The translations under genes were made by a program, and so were the position numbers. A DNA stretch of 64,000 nucleotides, taken from contig JAVHKY010000074.1 in assembly GCA_035079385.1 (NCBI GenBank), positions 620,001-684,000 on the forward strand. Reading direction: 5' to 3'. The notes under the pieces were generated by a model. It was not told where the DNA came from, did no database searches, and saw nothing but the letters and a program-made list of their open reading frames with translations. This document shows, in pieces, positions 22,371-33,030 of this stretch. Source of the DNA: Aspidiotus rigidus. Taxonomy: Eukaryota > Arthropoda > Insecta > Hemiptera > Diaspididae. The first letter of the stretch is position 1. Each line of letters opens with the position of its first letter.

Positions 22371-23250
22371 AATAAACCATGTCGACTCAAAATCAATTCG
22401 CTATTTCGACCATAAAACGACTAAAAGATTTCAGTTCAGCTCAGAGTGGTATCGATGAAAATCGACGTTAATGTCGGGTCGATTATACGTTACTCATTTC
22501 GATATTGAAATTTCGTGGATTCCAAATGTACACTGGACAAAAAAGAATCGACACTTCGTTACGACTCTTAATTCAAAATTGCGTCAATTCGACTATTGGG
22601 TCAAGCATAATTATGATTCTCCATATGGTCCTCGTCACATATTTGTGACACATTATCCCCTCTACAAGTAGTGAAGTCACCAAACACACGAAACGCTTCA
22701 AGGGAGCGACTGCACCTCGACTCCAGATCGATGTCAAATAAAATCGCCCCGCATACATTCCCTGCAAGAAAACTAACTCTCGACTGTCAATCGACGCAGC
22801 AGAACAGTCGATTTTAGGTTGATAGAAGAATTTGAAGCAGTAGACTCGGAATCGACTCTAGATTGACGTTGATTTGAAGTCAATTTGATGTCGACCAGCG
22901 TATATTACCAAAGAGCTACAAATCGACCCAACAGAACGGTAAATTGTAGGCTGATAGAGTTGACTCGAAATCGCCGCCCTAGATCGACTCAATTTGAGGT
23001 CGACTCATAGACGACCAGCCTACATTCCAAGAGAACTGCAAATCGCTTTGAAATCGACCCAACAGAGCAATCTATTTTAGGTCGATAAAAAATTTGGAGA
23101 AATCCACTCAAAATCGTGGGGACAATTAGGTCGAAAAACGTTAGGTCGATTTTTTAACAATATATCGACCCAATTTTTACCAAGACTTTGAGAGAAGTAA
23201 ATTTTTGGTCGAGCTGACGTCGATTATCGTCGACCGGAAATATACGGCCC
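22370..23250 (-). repeat. TCGA-rich tandem repeat, block B
   Basis: Degenerate units rich in AATCGACCCAACAGA and GTCGACCAGC repeat at roughly 120-140 bp (anchors near 22772, 22917 and 23040; and near 22890 and 23011). The edge phrase TTGGGTCAAGCATAATTATG is at about 22597-22616. Relative to blocks D and E the units are inverted. No coding role is likely. Confidence 0.75.
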
Positions 23251-23294
23251 AACGGAAGTGTACTAATATATGATGGTATTATGTGGCTTCACCT

Positions 23295-23702
23295 CTCTAC
23301 TCCAATATTTCTTAATAGCCCAGGTTTCTCTGACGTCAAACAGCAAATAATGATAAGCAAAACTACCCCTCTTGTTGATCCAACTGACAACTGATAAGGT
23401 AACTCCCATAAGAATAACATGGGGAGCAAAGATCATTATGTAAATAATTTGGAATAAGATTTCATTAAAAAATCAGATACGTATGTATTTAAAATCTTTG
23501 AACTTCTCAGCATTTGATCATCAACCTCTATTTATTAAGAAATTCCTTATTCTTAATCAGGAACACGATGATCTTAGCTCCATGTGTTATTAAAATGGGA
23601 GTCAACATGCCAGTTGGATCAACGTTGGGTAGTTTTGCTAGCGGTTATTTGCTGTTTGACGTCACAGAAACCTGGGCTATTCAGTATAGATTCCAAGAGA
23701 CG
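23295..23702. repeat. Fold-back element with about 145-bp arms
   Basis: The left arm (about 23295-23440, containing AATAGCCCAGGTTTCTCTG) is the reverse complement of the right arm (about 23560-23702, containing AGAAACCTGGGCTATT), with scattered mismatches and a spacer of about 120 bases. Arms also share TTGATCCAACTG. No transposase is encoded. Confidence 0.8.
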
Positions 23703-24544
23703 TCTCGACGCAAATCCAAGAAATGAAGATCAGGTACAGGAGCTTCACGAGGGTTGAAATTTTCCTGATCTCAAGGTCATGGTCCTACTCGAGAAAATGA
23801 AGCAGGATTTACATTCCGGATCGCGTAAATCAAGCTAACACTGAGAAACATGCAAAAAACCTCTAAAATCACTCCATTCACTACTTGCGAGTTCTCTTCA
23901 TAAAGTATACATCAATTGAGGCGAGTAGGGAACCTTTTTCGTGGAGGGATTTTTCGATTTAAGTTTCGATTATAGATCAGAACCGATCATTTGGTCGACA
24001 TGATTTCTAAATGCTCCGCTTGATATACACACACAAAGCTCAAAGATCGGAGCCGTTCCGCCTTCCTCTTATAAGTTAGATGACTAAAAAATCGTCACTG
24101 TACATTTTACGGGGCCTGTGATATCACGATTTGATGACGTCATAGGTCAGCGTTGTGACGTCACAATGTACATTTTTCAGATCTCATATGCCCCATAAAA
24201 CAGTTTTCCTGCCACCCCGTCTTCAACTCCGTAACCCGTGAGTTTGCGGCATCCAGAAAGTGGGTAAGAGAATTTCTGAGTTCTAAATTTGTCATATTCC
24301 TGGGCTCATTCTCCTCTTATTATACAAATTGAATGGATCGTACCTTTGAGAGTCTAACCAATCCCTGAATAGCACTGGCCCGATTTGTGAGAAAGACGGT
24401 GTGGCGGACAGCGGATCCCGGACATTCCCCTCATATAATTATCCATAAAAGAGGTTCTCTGCTAGACTACCTCTCCCCGCATGCATTCATTGTTTCACTC
24501 AAAAAACTTCGAGTTAATGTCAACCTCGCTCTCTTCAACGATCA
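23703..24544. other. Intron sequence between two fold-back elements
   Basis: No gene recognised. Two TGACGTCA palindromes occur 21 bases apart at 24135-24142 and 24156-24163. Confidence 0.4.
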
Positions 24545-25738
24545 GTAGGGTCCTAATTGTAAATCCGCTCGATGTGGCTGTTGAAAGCAATTTTATGACT
24601 GATTATTGTTCTACGTACTCAGACGAACAAATGTAGCCTGTATGCCTATTTTTTTCACTCCCTCTTTCCCGAGGTAACACCCCCCAAATCTAAAAAGCTC
24701 ATTCATCTCGAGAAATAGTAACTTCTTGAAAAAAGCTTTCAAACAAAAGTTGTTTCATTATGTCTCCTCTACAACTTTACTTCTTATAAAAATTTCATTT
24801 TGAGCAACCCTCGCGCTTCAAATTTGAAAAAACATGGTAAAAAAACAAAGAATTACTTTTTTTTTACATTTTTATCAAACATACAGTCAAATAATTACAT
24901 ATATGAATACAAAAAATGTTTAGAATTCAGTTTCCTTTCGAATGAGTATCAAGACGAGAAAACTTCACCCCTCCCTCATTTCTAAAGCTGGGGCCGCCCC
25001 TCCTCTTACCTCGCAAACATTTGAGTATTGATAAATTTTCAAAAAAAGCTGCTCTATTTTTATTTATAATGATTGTTCACTTCAACTTTCTATCTTAAAT
25101 TTAGAAATTCCTTGAAAAAATACCTGCCCAAAGAAATTACAAGTTCTAATTCAAAGGAAATCAATTGAAATTAATTTTCAACTTCCTGTTCAGCTTTTTT
25201 ATCATCAGCTCAGAAGGGTAACATAATAGGCTGGAGGTTAGACTTATTACAATTCAAAATCTCGATTTTGACTAAGAGGAGGGACCGGGAGAGAGGGGTG
25301 GGGTGAAGTCTTCTTGACACTCATTCGAAAAGAAACTGAGTTCTAAACATTTTTTATAGTCATAATATTATTTGACTGTATATTTGACATTTTCTCATTA
25401 AAAATGTAAAACAACGTAATTCTTTGTTTTTTTTACCATGTTTTTTCAAATTTGAAACGTGAGGATTGTTCGAAATGAAATTTTCACAAGAAGTAAAGTT
25501 GTAGAGGGGACATAATGGAACAACTTTCGTTTGAAAACATTTTTTGAAAAGTCAATATTTCTTGAGATGAACGAGCTGTTTAAATTTGGGGGGTGGTGCC
25601 TCCGAAAACAAGGAGTGAGAAAAATAGGCATCAGGCTTATATTTAATCGTCTGAGTATGTAGAATAATAATCAATCATAAAATTGCTTTTAACAGCCACA
25701 TCGAGCGGACGGGTTTTTCTGTACAATTCGGACCCTAC
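24545..25738. repeat. Large fold-back element, about 460-bp arms
   Basis: The tips are GTAGGGTCC (24545) and GGACCCTAC (ending 25738). Left arm 24545-25008 and right arm about 25275-25738 are imperfect reverse complements: the left has CCGCTCGATGTGGCTG and the right CAGCCACATCGAGCGG. The spacer is about 265 bases. Small indels in the arms suggest moderate age. No transposase frame and no clear target duplication were found. It is most like a non-autonomous DNA transposon of fold-back type. Confidence 0.85.
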
Positions 25739-28700
25739 ATTTATCTCATCTTTGCAAATACGGTCAATACTTCAATTGCAACATATTTGGACTACCTTTT
25801 TCTTGTTCTTTCCATGTGCTCTTGATATACGTCCGACATAGACGGACGCTAAACAAACTTATAACTCTTTACGATTTCAATAAAAACACCGAGCTTCTAT
25901 ACCCAGCACTACTTCACTTTGGCACATCCGAAATCCATAAACCTCCGCATTTCATTGCTATGCATCATCGTTCTCGATCTCGTTTCATTCTCAACTCTTT
26001 CGAGGAATGCCTAAGCCAGAAGAAGAGCAACCACACGGTTATTGAAATTCTTGTATATTTTAATTGTGTAGTTAACGTGTTATTTAGTGTTGTTAGCATT
26101 TGTCTCACGTTACATCTTACGCGGTAATCGATACTTTGATCCGTAGCTATTTCTCGAAAACAACCGCTACGCCGCCGCGCCTCCCCGAAGTCAACCTTTT
26201 CGACGAAACGAGTTTTCAGCTCGTCCGCAATGCTGCTGACGACGACGGCTATACGCAGACGACGTCGTTCGTCTACGACAAACGACACACATCAAAATCG
26301 TCTCATCGACGATCCAACATTATTTTATGAACTGGAGAAAAAGAATAAACATATCAATTACGAGCGTAAAATATAAAATCAAAAATACTGTCTCCCATAG
26401 TCTCTCTCGGGTGCGCTATCTCTTTCCACAAAATTTTTACCCACGGTCAGATCAAAACCCGCGCGCCGATAACGCCGACAACTGTGGTCAAGCCCTACTC
26501 CACCGAGAGAGTAATTAATAAAAATTCCCCATCGACAAAACCGAGCACCGATAAAACCAGTTTACGAGACGCGAAATTTTCATATAGAATTTCTAATTAT
26601 TCATCGGCCGCGCTAACATCAAGATAATTACGAACAAATTTATCTCAATATTTTAGATCTTTTTGAATCTTTTAAACGTTTCGTCATTTCCGATATGTTC
26701 TAATGGGTGAAATAATTTCACTACTGACCCGTAACCTGTCACTATACAATATCGAAAAATGCCACGCGACATTTTCCGGCGTGAAAGCATTAGGTTGAGG
26801 GACACCGAAGAGTCTCAAGCTCATAACACGGGTATGCGAAGGCTAATATAATGCTGTACGATACACGCATTTTTATTTTCATTTTTAATCCAATTAATTC
26901 AAAAATGACTACCTTCGTACCGCGTGTTTATATTTGAGATTTTTTTCCGACATTTTTTGTCCTTGTATAGCGTGGTATCAACGAGTAAAAACATGCGTTT
27001 TTGTGACTTTTATCCATGATGTCCACTTCATTTAACGAGCACGGTCGCATTGTTCACTTGCGTGCTCATACGCAAATGTATTCACATCAGGAGGAATTCT
27101 CATGGGATCTCGCTGAACATTGTTCAGTGGATATTGTACGTATACGCATAGGGCAAATGAAAAAAAATTCGTTAACATCATTTTTATATTGTTAATAATG
27201 GGTATAACTCTCTTGTACTCGGGTTTGATAAACATCGACATCATGACGCTTCATGTTCGCACCATTAATGGCTTATATACATATTATTATCATTCCCCCG
27301 CAGAAGTGGGCGTAGGTTGAGGTCTTTCTCCGAAAATATTTCCCTCTATATACGATAAATGCGAAGAATTTGTCATTGTAAAAATTAAAAATCGTGCGAT
27401 ACGTTTGTATGACAACATGTCATGAAAACGGATGTACAAGGACTCGACATGTTCGGGTACAGTCGATTTTTAATTTAAAAAGTAGCTCGTAATTTAATCG
27501 TGTTCATTTTTTCGCTTAACGTTTTACTATAACTGCTGGTGTTGAAAGACGAAAGTGGTAAAGAAGAACAGCGAATACAAACATTCATACTGACCTATAT
27601 AACACATCACTTACCCAGATTCATGAGAATATTAAAGTATAAGAGAGGATATCCTTTTCAAGTTTTATGAATGGTATGATGAAGATATTCTTTCGATCCT
27701 CCAAAATTCTACAAAATTTCTCCCCAGTTGATCATCAAAGTTTGATTGATTGAAAAATAGAGTAAGCTTCAAGCATCTCCTTACTAGTGGCAATAGGAAA
27801 GGGTTTGGGGAGCTTAGCCCTCTTTACAATTTTTCAGTGAACTAAAGAATCGCATTATTTTTCATAATAAACCGATAAGTCACTTGCAGTTAGAGGAGAC
27901 TCGAAGTGTTGTAGGTCCATATTGACTATAATCTTATAATAGTCTCCTTGTATATTATGAATGTCGCTCGTTATTCTTGATGAATTAAAGTAAATATGTA
28001 CCTCCAACTTGAACTGTAAATTCGTTGAATTCACATTGATGAAATCATTTCCTCTTCGAAAATACTGGCGTACAACCGCAACAATTCGTAACTAAACAGA
28101 AAAAAGACAAGATGTAATTTGTAGTATTATAGAACAATCAAAAAATTCACATCAGTAAGACAGCGCGAAAATTTAGGTATGTGATAGATAACAAGGTTAA
28201 AACTTGATCTATCAGTATTAAAATAGGTAATAAAATTCAAGTTATAAATAGAATGTACGAAATTTTTCAAATGCGTTGTGGAGGAGGCGAGTTTATAACG
28301 ACCAGAATTTCAACTCAATGAAGATCAAGAATGTGCAAATGAATATACATTTAAACCCCTCTAAAAAATAGTGGACTTTTTTTGCCTCTGATTTCCTACC
28401 AGAGTAGGAGACGATACTCCGTGAAATAAATGTTCAAAAGTTGGAAAAGCGGTTCGTCGACTCTACTGGACCTGCCAAGGCATTTATATAATGTTGCAGG
28501 CCATATTTTCAAAAATAAAATATTCTTACCCAATACCTATCGAATGATAGGATGATTATAAATCATATTTCAGTTTGCAGAAAGGAAATATCGTATTTTT
28601 TATTCAATTCGTGGGAGGAGTGGAGATAAGAAATGTCTCATTCGAGATAAATAACTATTATTGTATAAAGATAAAATACACTCAAGACATAAAAGATGAA

Positions 28701-28790
28701 GTATCATTCTCAAAACCTACACTTGGAAATTTTCTGCTGAGAAAGAGTTCGAGAGGAATATGAATACAGCAGAAATTAGGTAGATTCGTT
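25739..28790. other. Intron sequence, possible regulatory stretch at 25.9-27.5 kb
   Basis: No coding exon is convincing. The segment 25900-27500 is free of repeats and relatively rich in CpG. It contains GCCGCCGC at 26171-26178, an exact match to the Mad consensus GCCGnCGC, and a Scalloped-like GGAATG near 26003. In Drosophila the vg quadrant enhancer lies in an intron and uses Mad; the correspondence is unproven. Confidence 0.35.
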
Positions 28791-29640
28791 TTGGCTAATT
28801 GGGATCCCGATGAAAACTTGAGTCGATTCAAGTCCGCCCGATGTCGACCGCAAATCGCCCCAAATTGATTTGAAGTCGATTCCGAATCAATCATACGTCA
28901 TTAATCAGCGAAGATTTGTAGCAATCGTTATCGAGATATCGTGGATTTCAAGTGCACAATTTGATATAGGGTTTCAGAATCGAGGTAAAAATTGAGTCGA
29001 CTCCTGATATTAGATTTTATAGTCGACTGAAATTCTGTGTCAAAAATGCATCGATTCGACCATTGCTGCATTGGTCAAGCATATAATTAAAATCCTCTAT
29101 ATGGTCTTCGTTATTAACTTATTATGATCATGACAACGCATTCTATCTATGAGTAGCAACGTTTTCTGACAGATGGAAAGCGACACTGTATATCGACTCG
29201 AGAACGACGTTGATTTGAGGTCAATTCGAAGTCAACTACCATATTTTTCCAGAGCACTACTAATCGACAATTTGGGACGTAAATCCGTTGGAACGCACCC
29301 CTATCATGCTACAGCGATAGGAAGTAAAGAGTGAAGCCAATGTACTCACTTTTGAATTCATACATTTAAAAAAATAAGACTTTTTAGAGAAACTGAAGAG
29401 AATAAAACTTGTAGGAAATTAAATTTAGATTACGACTATTTTTGTACCTGAATTTCAGAATTTTGCTTCATGCGTCAAAATGTTCACATTTTGCTCCCCA
29501 ATGTGAGAAGTCGACGGTGGAGCTGCACGGCACGAGTTATGCCCAACAGAGCAGTCAATTTTATGTTGATAAAAACTTTGGAAAATTCAACTAAAAATCG
29601 ATATGAATAAATCGACAATTTTGATTTTTTCTACACTGAA
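28790..29640 (-). repeat. TCGA-rich repeat, block C
   Basis: AGTCGATT and AATCGAC words recur, and the edge phrase CTGCATTGGTCAAGCATATA is near 29068-29087, the same as in blocks A and B. A second part near 29500-29640 shares AACAGAGCAGTCAATTTTA with block B. The block is interrupted by unassigned sequence. Confidence 0.65.
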
Positions 29641-29702
29641 TAATAATTTATTACATATTCATGTACCGGTATTGAGTAAATATTCTCGCTTTTTGAAGCT
29701 CC

Positions 29703-29738
29703 TTTGTTTGTTTGTTTGTTTGTTTGTTTGTTTGTTTG
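29703..29738 (+). repeat. (TTTG)9 microsatellite
   Basis: Nine perfect TTTG units. Confidence 0.98.
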
Positions 29739-29910
29739 AAGGTCAGAATCTTTAATACATTGACTTCATGAAGTTCAATTAGGAGCAGAGCCCGGATTTT
29801 TCGACCCTAAAAATAAAAATTCTCGGTACATAAGTGACTTTTTATAATACATGAAGCGAAAGTGCTGCGTATCGTGTTCGTTTTTCGTAGCGAAACATGC
29901 CGTTATCAGA

Positions 29911-29970
29911 ACCGTGGCGAAAATGTTTTACCAGTGGCGAAAATATTTTACCCGTGGCGAAAATGAAGTC
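29911..29970 (+). repeat. Three 20-bp tandem repeats
   Basis: GTGGCGAAAAT recurs at exact 20-base spacing at 29914, 29934 and 29954. The first two units are 17/20 identical and the third diverges after AAAATG. Confidence 0.9.
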
Positions 29971-30096
29971 AGTGGTGCCATTTGAAAAATTCGTAAACAT
30001 TCTTTTTGAATGATAACCAATTTAAATTGTAGGCCTAAGTGTTTCTTTCACTACATGTATTATAAAAAGTACTGTTTGTAATTCGTGTCGAAAACA

Positions 30097-30168
30097 AACG
30101 ATATTGGAACTCGCTTATCCACACTCGCTTTGCTCGTGTGGCTACACTGCGCTCGTTCCAATATCGTT
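30097..30168. repeat. Short hairpin, 14-bp arms
   Basis: AACGATATTGGAAC (30097-30110) is the exact reverse complement of GTTCCAATATCGTT (30155-30168). Inside, CCACAC and GTGTGG form a second nested pair. The sequence after it (30180-30590) belongs to the dispersed repeat shared, inverted, with 11.8-12.6 kb. Confidence 0.8.
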
Positions 30169-30839
30169 CATTTTCACCACTTATTACAAAATATACTATT
30201 TTCTCGCGGCACTCTTCGAAATTTGAAGAAAATTATGGGAAATACGCGTTTTTCGATATTTTTACTAATTATTGAACAAAATAATCACACAAAATGTCGA
30301 GATTTTTTATCAAAATTAAAAATTTTAAGAATCAAATCTATCAATACCAAACCCTACTAATTTTTCAATGAAAGTTATTCCATTTTGGATCAAAGTTCAT
30401 GATCTGTTCATCGGAAATTATCAGATTATGTATACCAAACATCAGTATTTTTTTACCAGAATAGCCTGATTTTAAGCAAATTTCACCAACTTGTTGTTCG
30501 AAGTCTCATAATTTTAGACGATGTTCAGAAAACTGGTCATTTTCGGCCTTATTCGGCTTTAAAACCTATTTTCCGCAAAGTAGAATTTGTTTCCCGGCCA
30601 TATACTACCCCTGAAAGAAACTTCTATCTGCTTTTCAAGATTCCCGCCTTCAGCAAAATGATTCGACTAATGCCGAGGAATACTGACTCTAATTACAGGA
30701 CACCAGGAATGGAAACTTCAATTATTTTTTTTCAAACTTTGAGTCATTCGGATTTAAAGGGCAGAGAGGAGAGAAGAAGAAATTAGCTTTTATTTTGTCG
30801 TAATCAACAAATCCTAATGAACCATTTCCACCATTGGCT

Positions 30840-31830
30840 AGACGACGATTTTTGGTTACGACAACGAACGTCGACCAATAATCGACTTCAAATCGACCAA
30901 AGATTTAATCCTGCTCGAAATCACGTTGACATCGACCTGAAGTCGATGTCACCTTCATTTTGACTCATTCGTTGATTTCAGGTCGATTTCGTGTCGACAT
31001 GTCTAAATTTTTTGTCGACCTGAAATCGACTGCTCCCTTGCTTCGGTTTCAAGTCGATTTACAGTTCTTTGGTAACGTACGCTGGTCGACTTCAAAGCGT
31101 CCTCAAATTGAGTCGATTTCGAGTCGACTATATCGACCTGATGTTGACGCAATAAAGCGTCGATTTCGAGTCGATTTGTAAGTAGTTTTCTGGTAAAGTT
31201 CCTGATCGACTTTGTATCGACCTCAAATTGACGCCGATCTAGAGTCAACTCCTGTAAATTTTCTTATGGACCTAAAAGGGACTGTTTTGTTGCGTCAATC
31301 AACAGTAAGTGGATTTTCAGTTTGTTGGGAATGTATGCTGATTGATTTCAAATTGACTTCAAATGGACGTTGATCTAAAAGTCGACTATGTACAGTCACC
31401 CATGGTTGGTGACGTCGCTATTCCCAAATTGAATGCGTAGTCATAATCATCATGACTCGAACTATTGAGAATTTTAATGCTTGACCAGGGCAGCAATGTT
31501 GGTCTTCAGTCGACATTAAAATCTATAATATCAAGTGTTGACTGATTTCTGACTTCAACTCCGAAACCTTATCAAATTTCGCTCTTAAAATCTACGAAAT
31601 TTCGACTTCGATTGCTGGTTTTTTGCCAATGAGTGACGTATAATCGATTCAGAAACAACGTCAACATTAATTTCCAGTCGATATTAGTCTATAATACTGT
31701 GAGTCGACTGGACATCGATGAAGAGTCGATGGTGAAAAGGAGTGGTCGATTTTGAGTCAACTGGCGAAATGGAGAAGCAAGTTGAAGTCAATTTGACGTC
31801 AAATCGACGTTGATTTAGATTTTAGAGTGT
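30840..31830 (+). repeat. TCGA-rich tandem repeat, block D (longest)
   Basis: Degenerate units anchored on GGTCGACTTCAAA-type words lie at 31083, 31204 and 31340 (spacings about 121 and 136). GTCGATTTCGAGTCGACT and close variants recur. The edge phrase ATGCTTGACCAGGGCAGCAA is at about 31479-31498, inverted relative to blocks A-C. Short open frames inside are by-products of the repeat. Confidence 0.8.
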
Positions 31831-33030
31831 CTATGGTTCTTCGGGATGAAGATTCGAGTTTGTTATGTTTTTCGATTTTAAGCTCCTTTTGACATTTGTA
31901 AGAAAAGTAAGAATGAAAAACTAGTTTGTATTGAGTCCCCAATAAATGATGGATAAAAAAGTTTATCCTGCTTGAAGTGAGGAAGAGAAAATCGGGAGAC
32001 GAGACTTGCCCTAATTAAATCACTTGAGATATGTGGAACTTGAATTTGGTTCTATTTTCAGACCGTTTGCTCATTAGACTGGAATGGGGGAGGGGGGGGG
32101 AGAAGGGAGAAGGGAGAGATCAACCTCAATTGCCTCATAAAAATGAATAGAATTTTAATTTGTTCTATTTCCTACGTTTTGGGTTACTTCGGCTCGCTTG
32201 AAACTTGACTACTAAGATGGGAAACTAGCATAAAGAAAAATCAATCTAATTCAAACGGGGATATTTTGGTACTTGCCTAATGAAGATCGTCCTACGATTA
32301 AAACGGGAATACTAGAACCAACTTGTAAAAGTGATTCATATGAAGGGATTGGATATTACGCCTTGTTTCATTTTATGTAGACCCTTGGACCATCTGGATT
32401 CGGAAGGGGGGACGAGAAGGGAAACAATCTTTCTTATTATCATGGAATTATGTTTTATGAACAGAGAGGTCATATGAAAATGTACGCCCTCTCCCGAGTG
32501 AGGAATTTTTCGGGAAATAATCCCTTTTACCCAAGGACTTGAAATCATTTTGACCTATGAAATAAGTTATATCAAAATGTCGATCTCTGCGTGTTTTTAT
32601 GAAATAAACGACGACAGAGCATTAGATATACAAAAGTTTATTTTCTTTTTTCTATATTATTTGCCCGCTATCACAAGAAGAGCCATTGCTAATTTAATTT
32701 AGTTCCATTCAGGAAGTATTCCGAAATAAGAGCGAAAAAAGAAGAAGAGTGAAATGCTATTGAACAGGTTTTCCTCAAACAAGTTCGCTAATGAGGCCCA
32801 AAATTTTTTTCAGGTTTTTTGCTTTCCTTAAATTGGAAGCAGTGATGAATAGGGAAAAGATAGGATTTAAACCAGTTCTGTTTCTCTTGATTTTGGAGTA
32901 GAAGAGAAAGCTCAGCTGGACTCGGGTGATGGAAGAGCCCGGCTCTAGCTCCCTATCTTTTCAGCGAAAAAAGTGCAAGATTTTTGTACACTTAGGTTAC
33001 ATATTTTGAAAGCAATCATGTTTATTACAT
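31830..33030. other. Intron sequence with a G-rich tract
   Basis: No gene recognised. At 32086-32114 four G-runs (GGGGG, a run of ten G, then GGG and GGG) fit the pattern of a potential G-quadruplex on the + strand. Confidence 0.45.

Noticed and set aside
30960..31181. Open frame rich in FRVDL-type repeats
   Set aside because: It is a by-product of the TCGA-rich tandem repeat; similar frames occur on the other strand.
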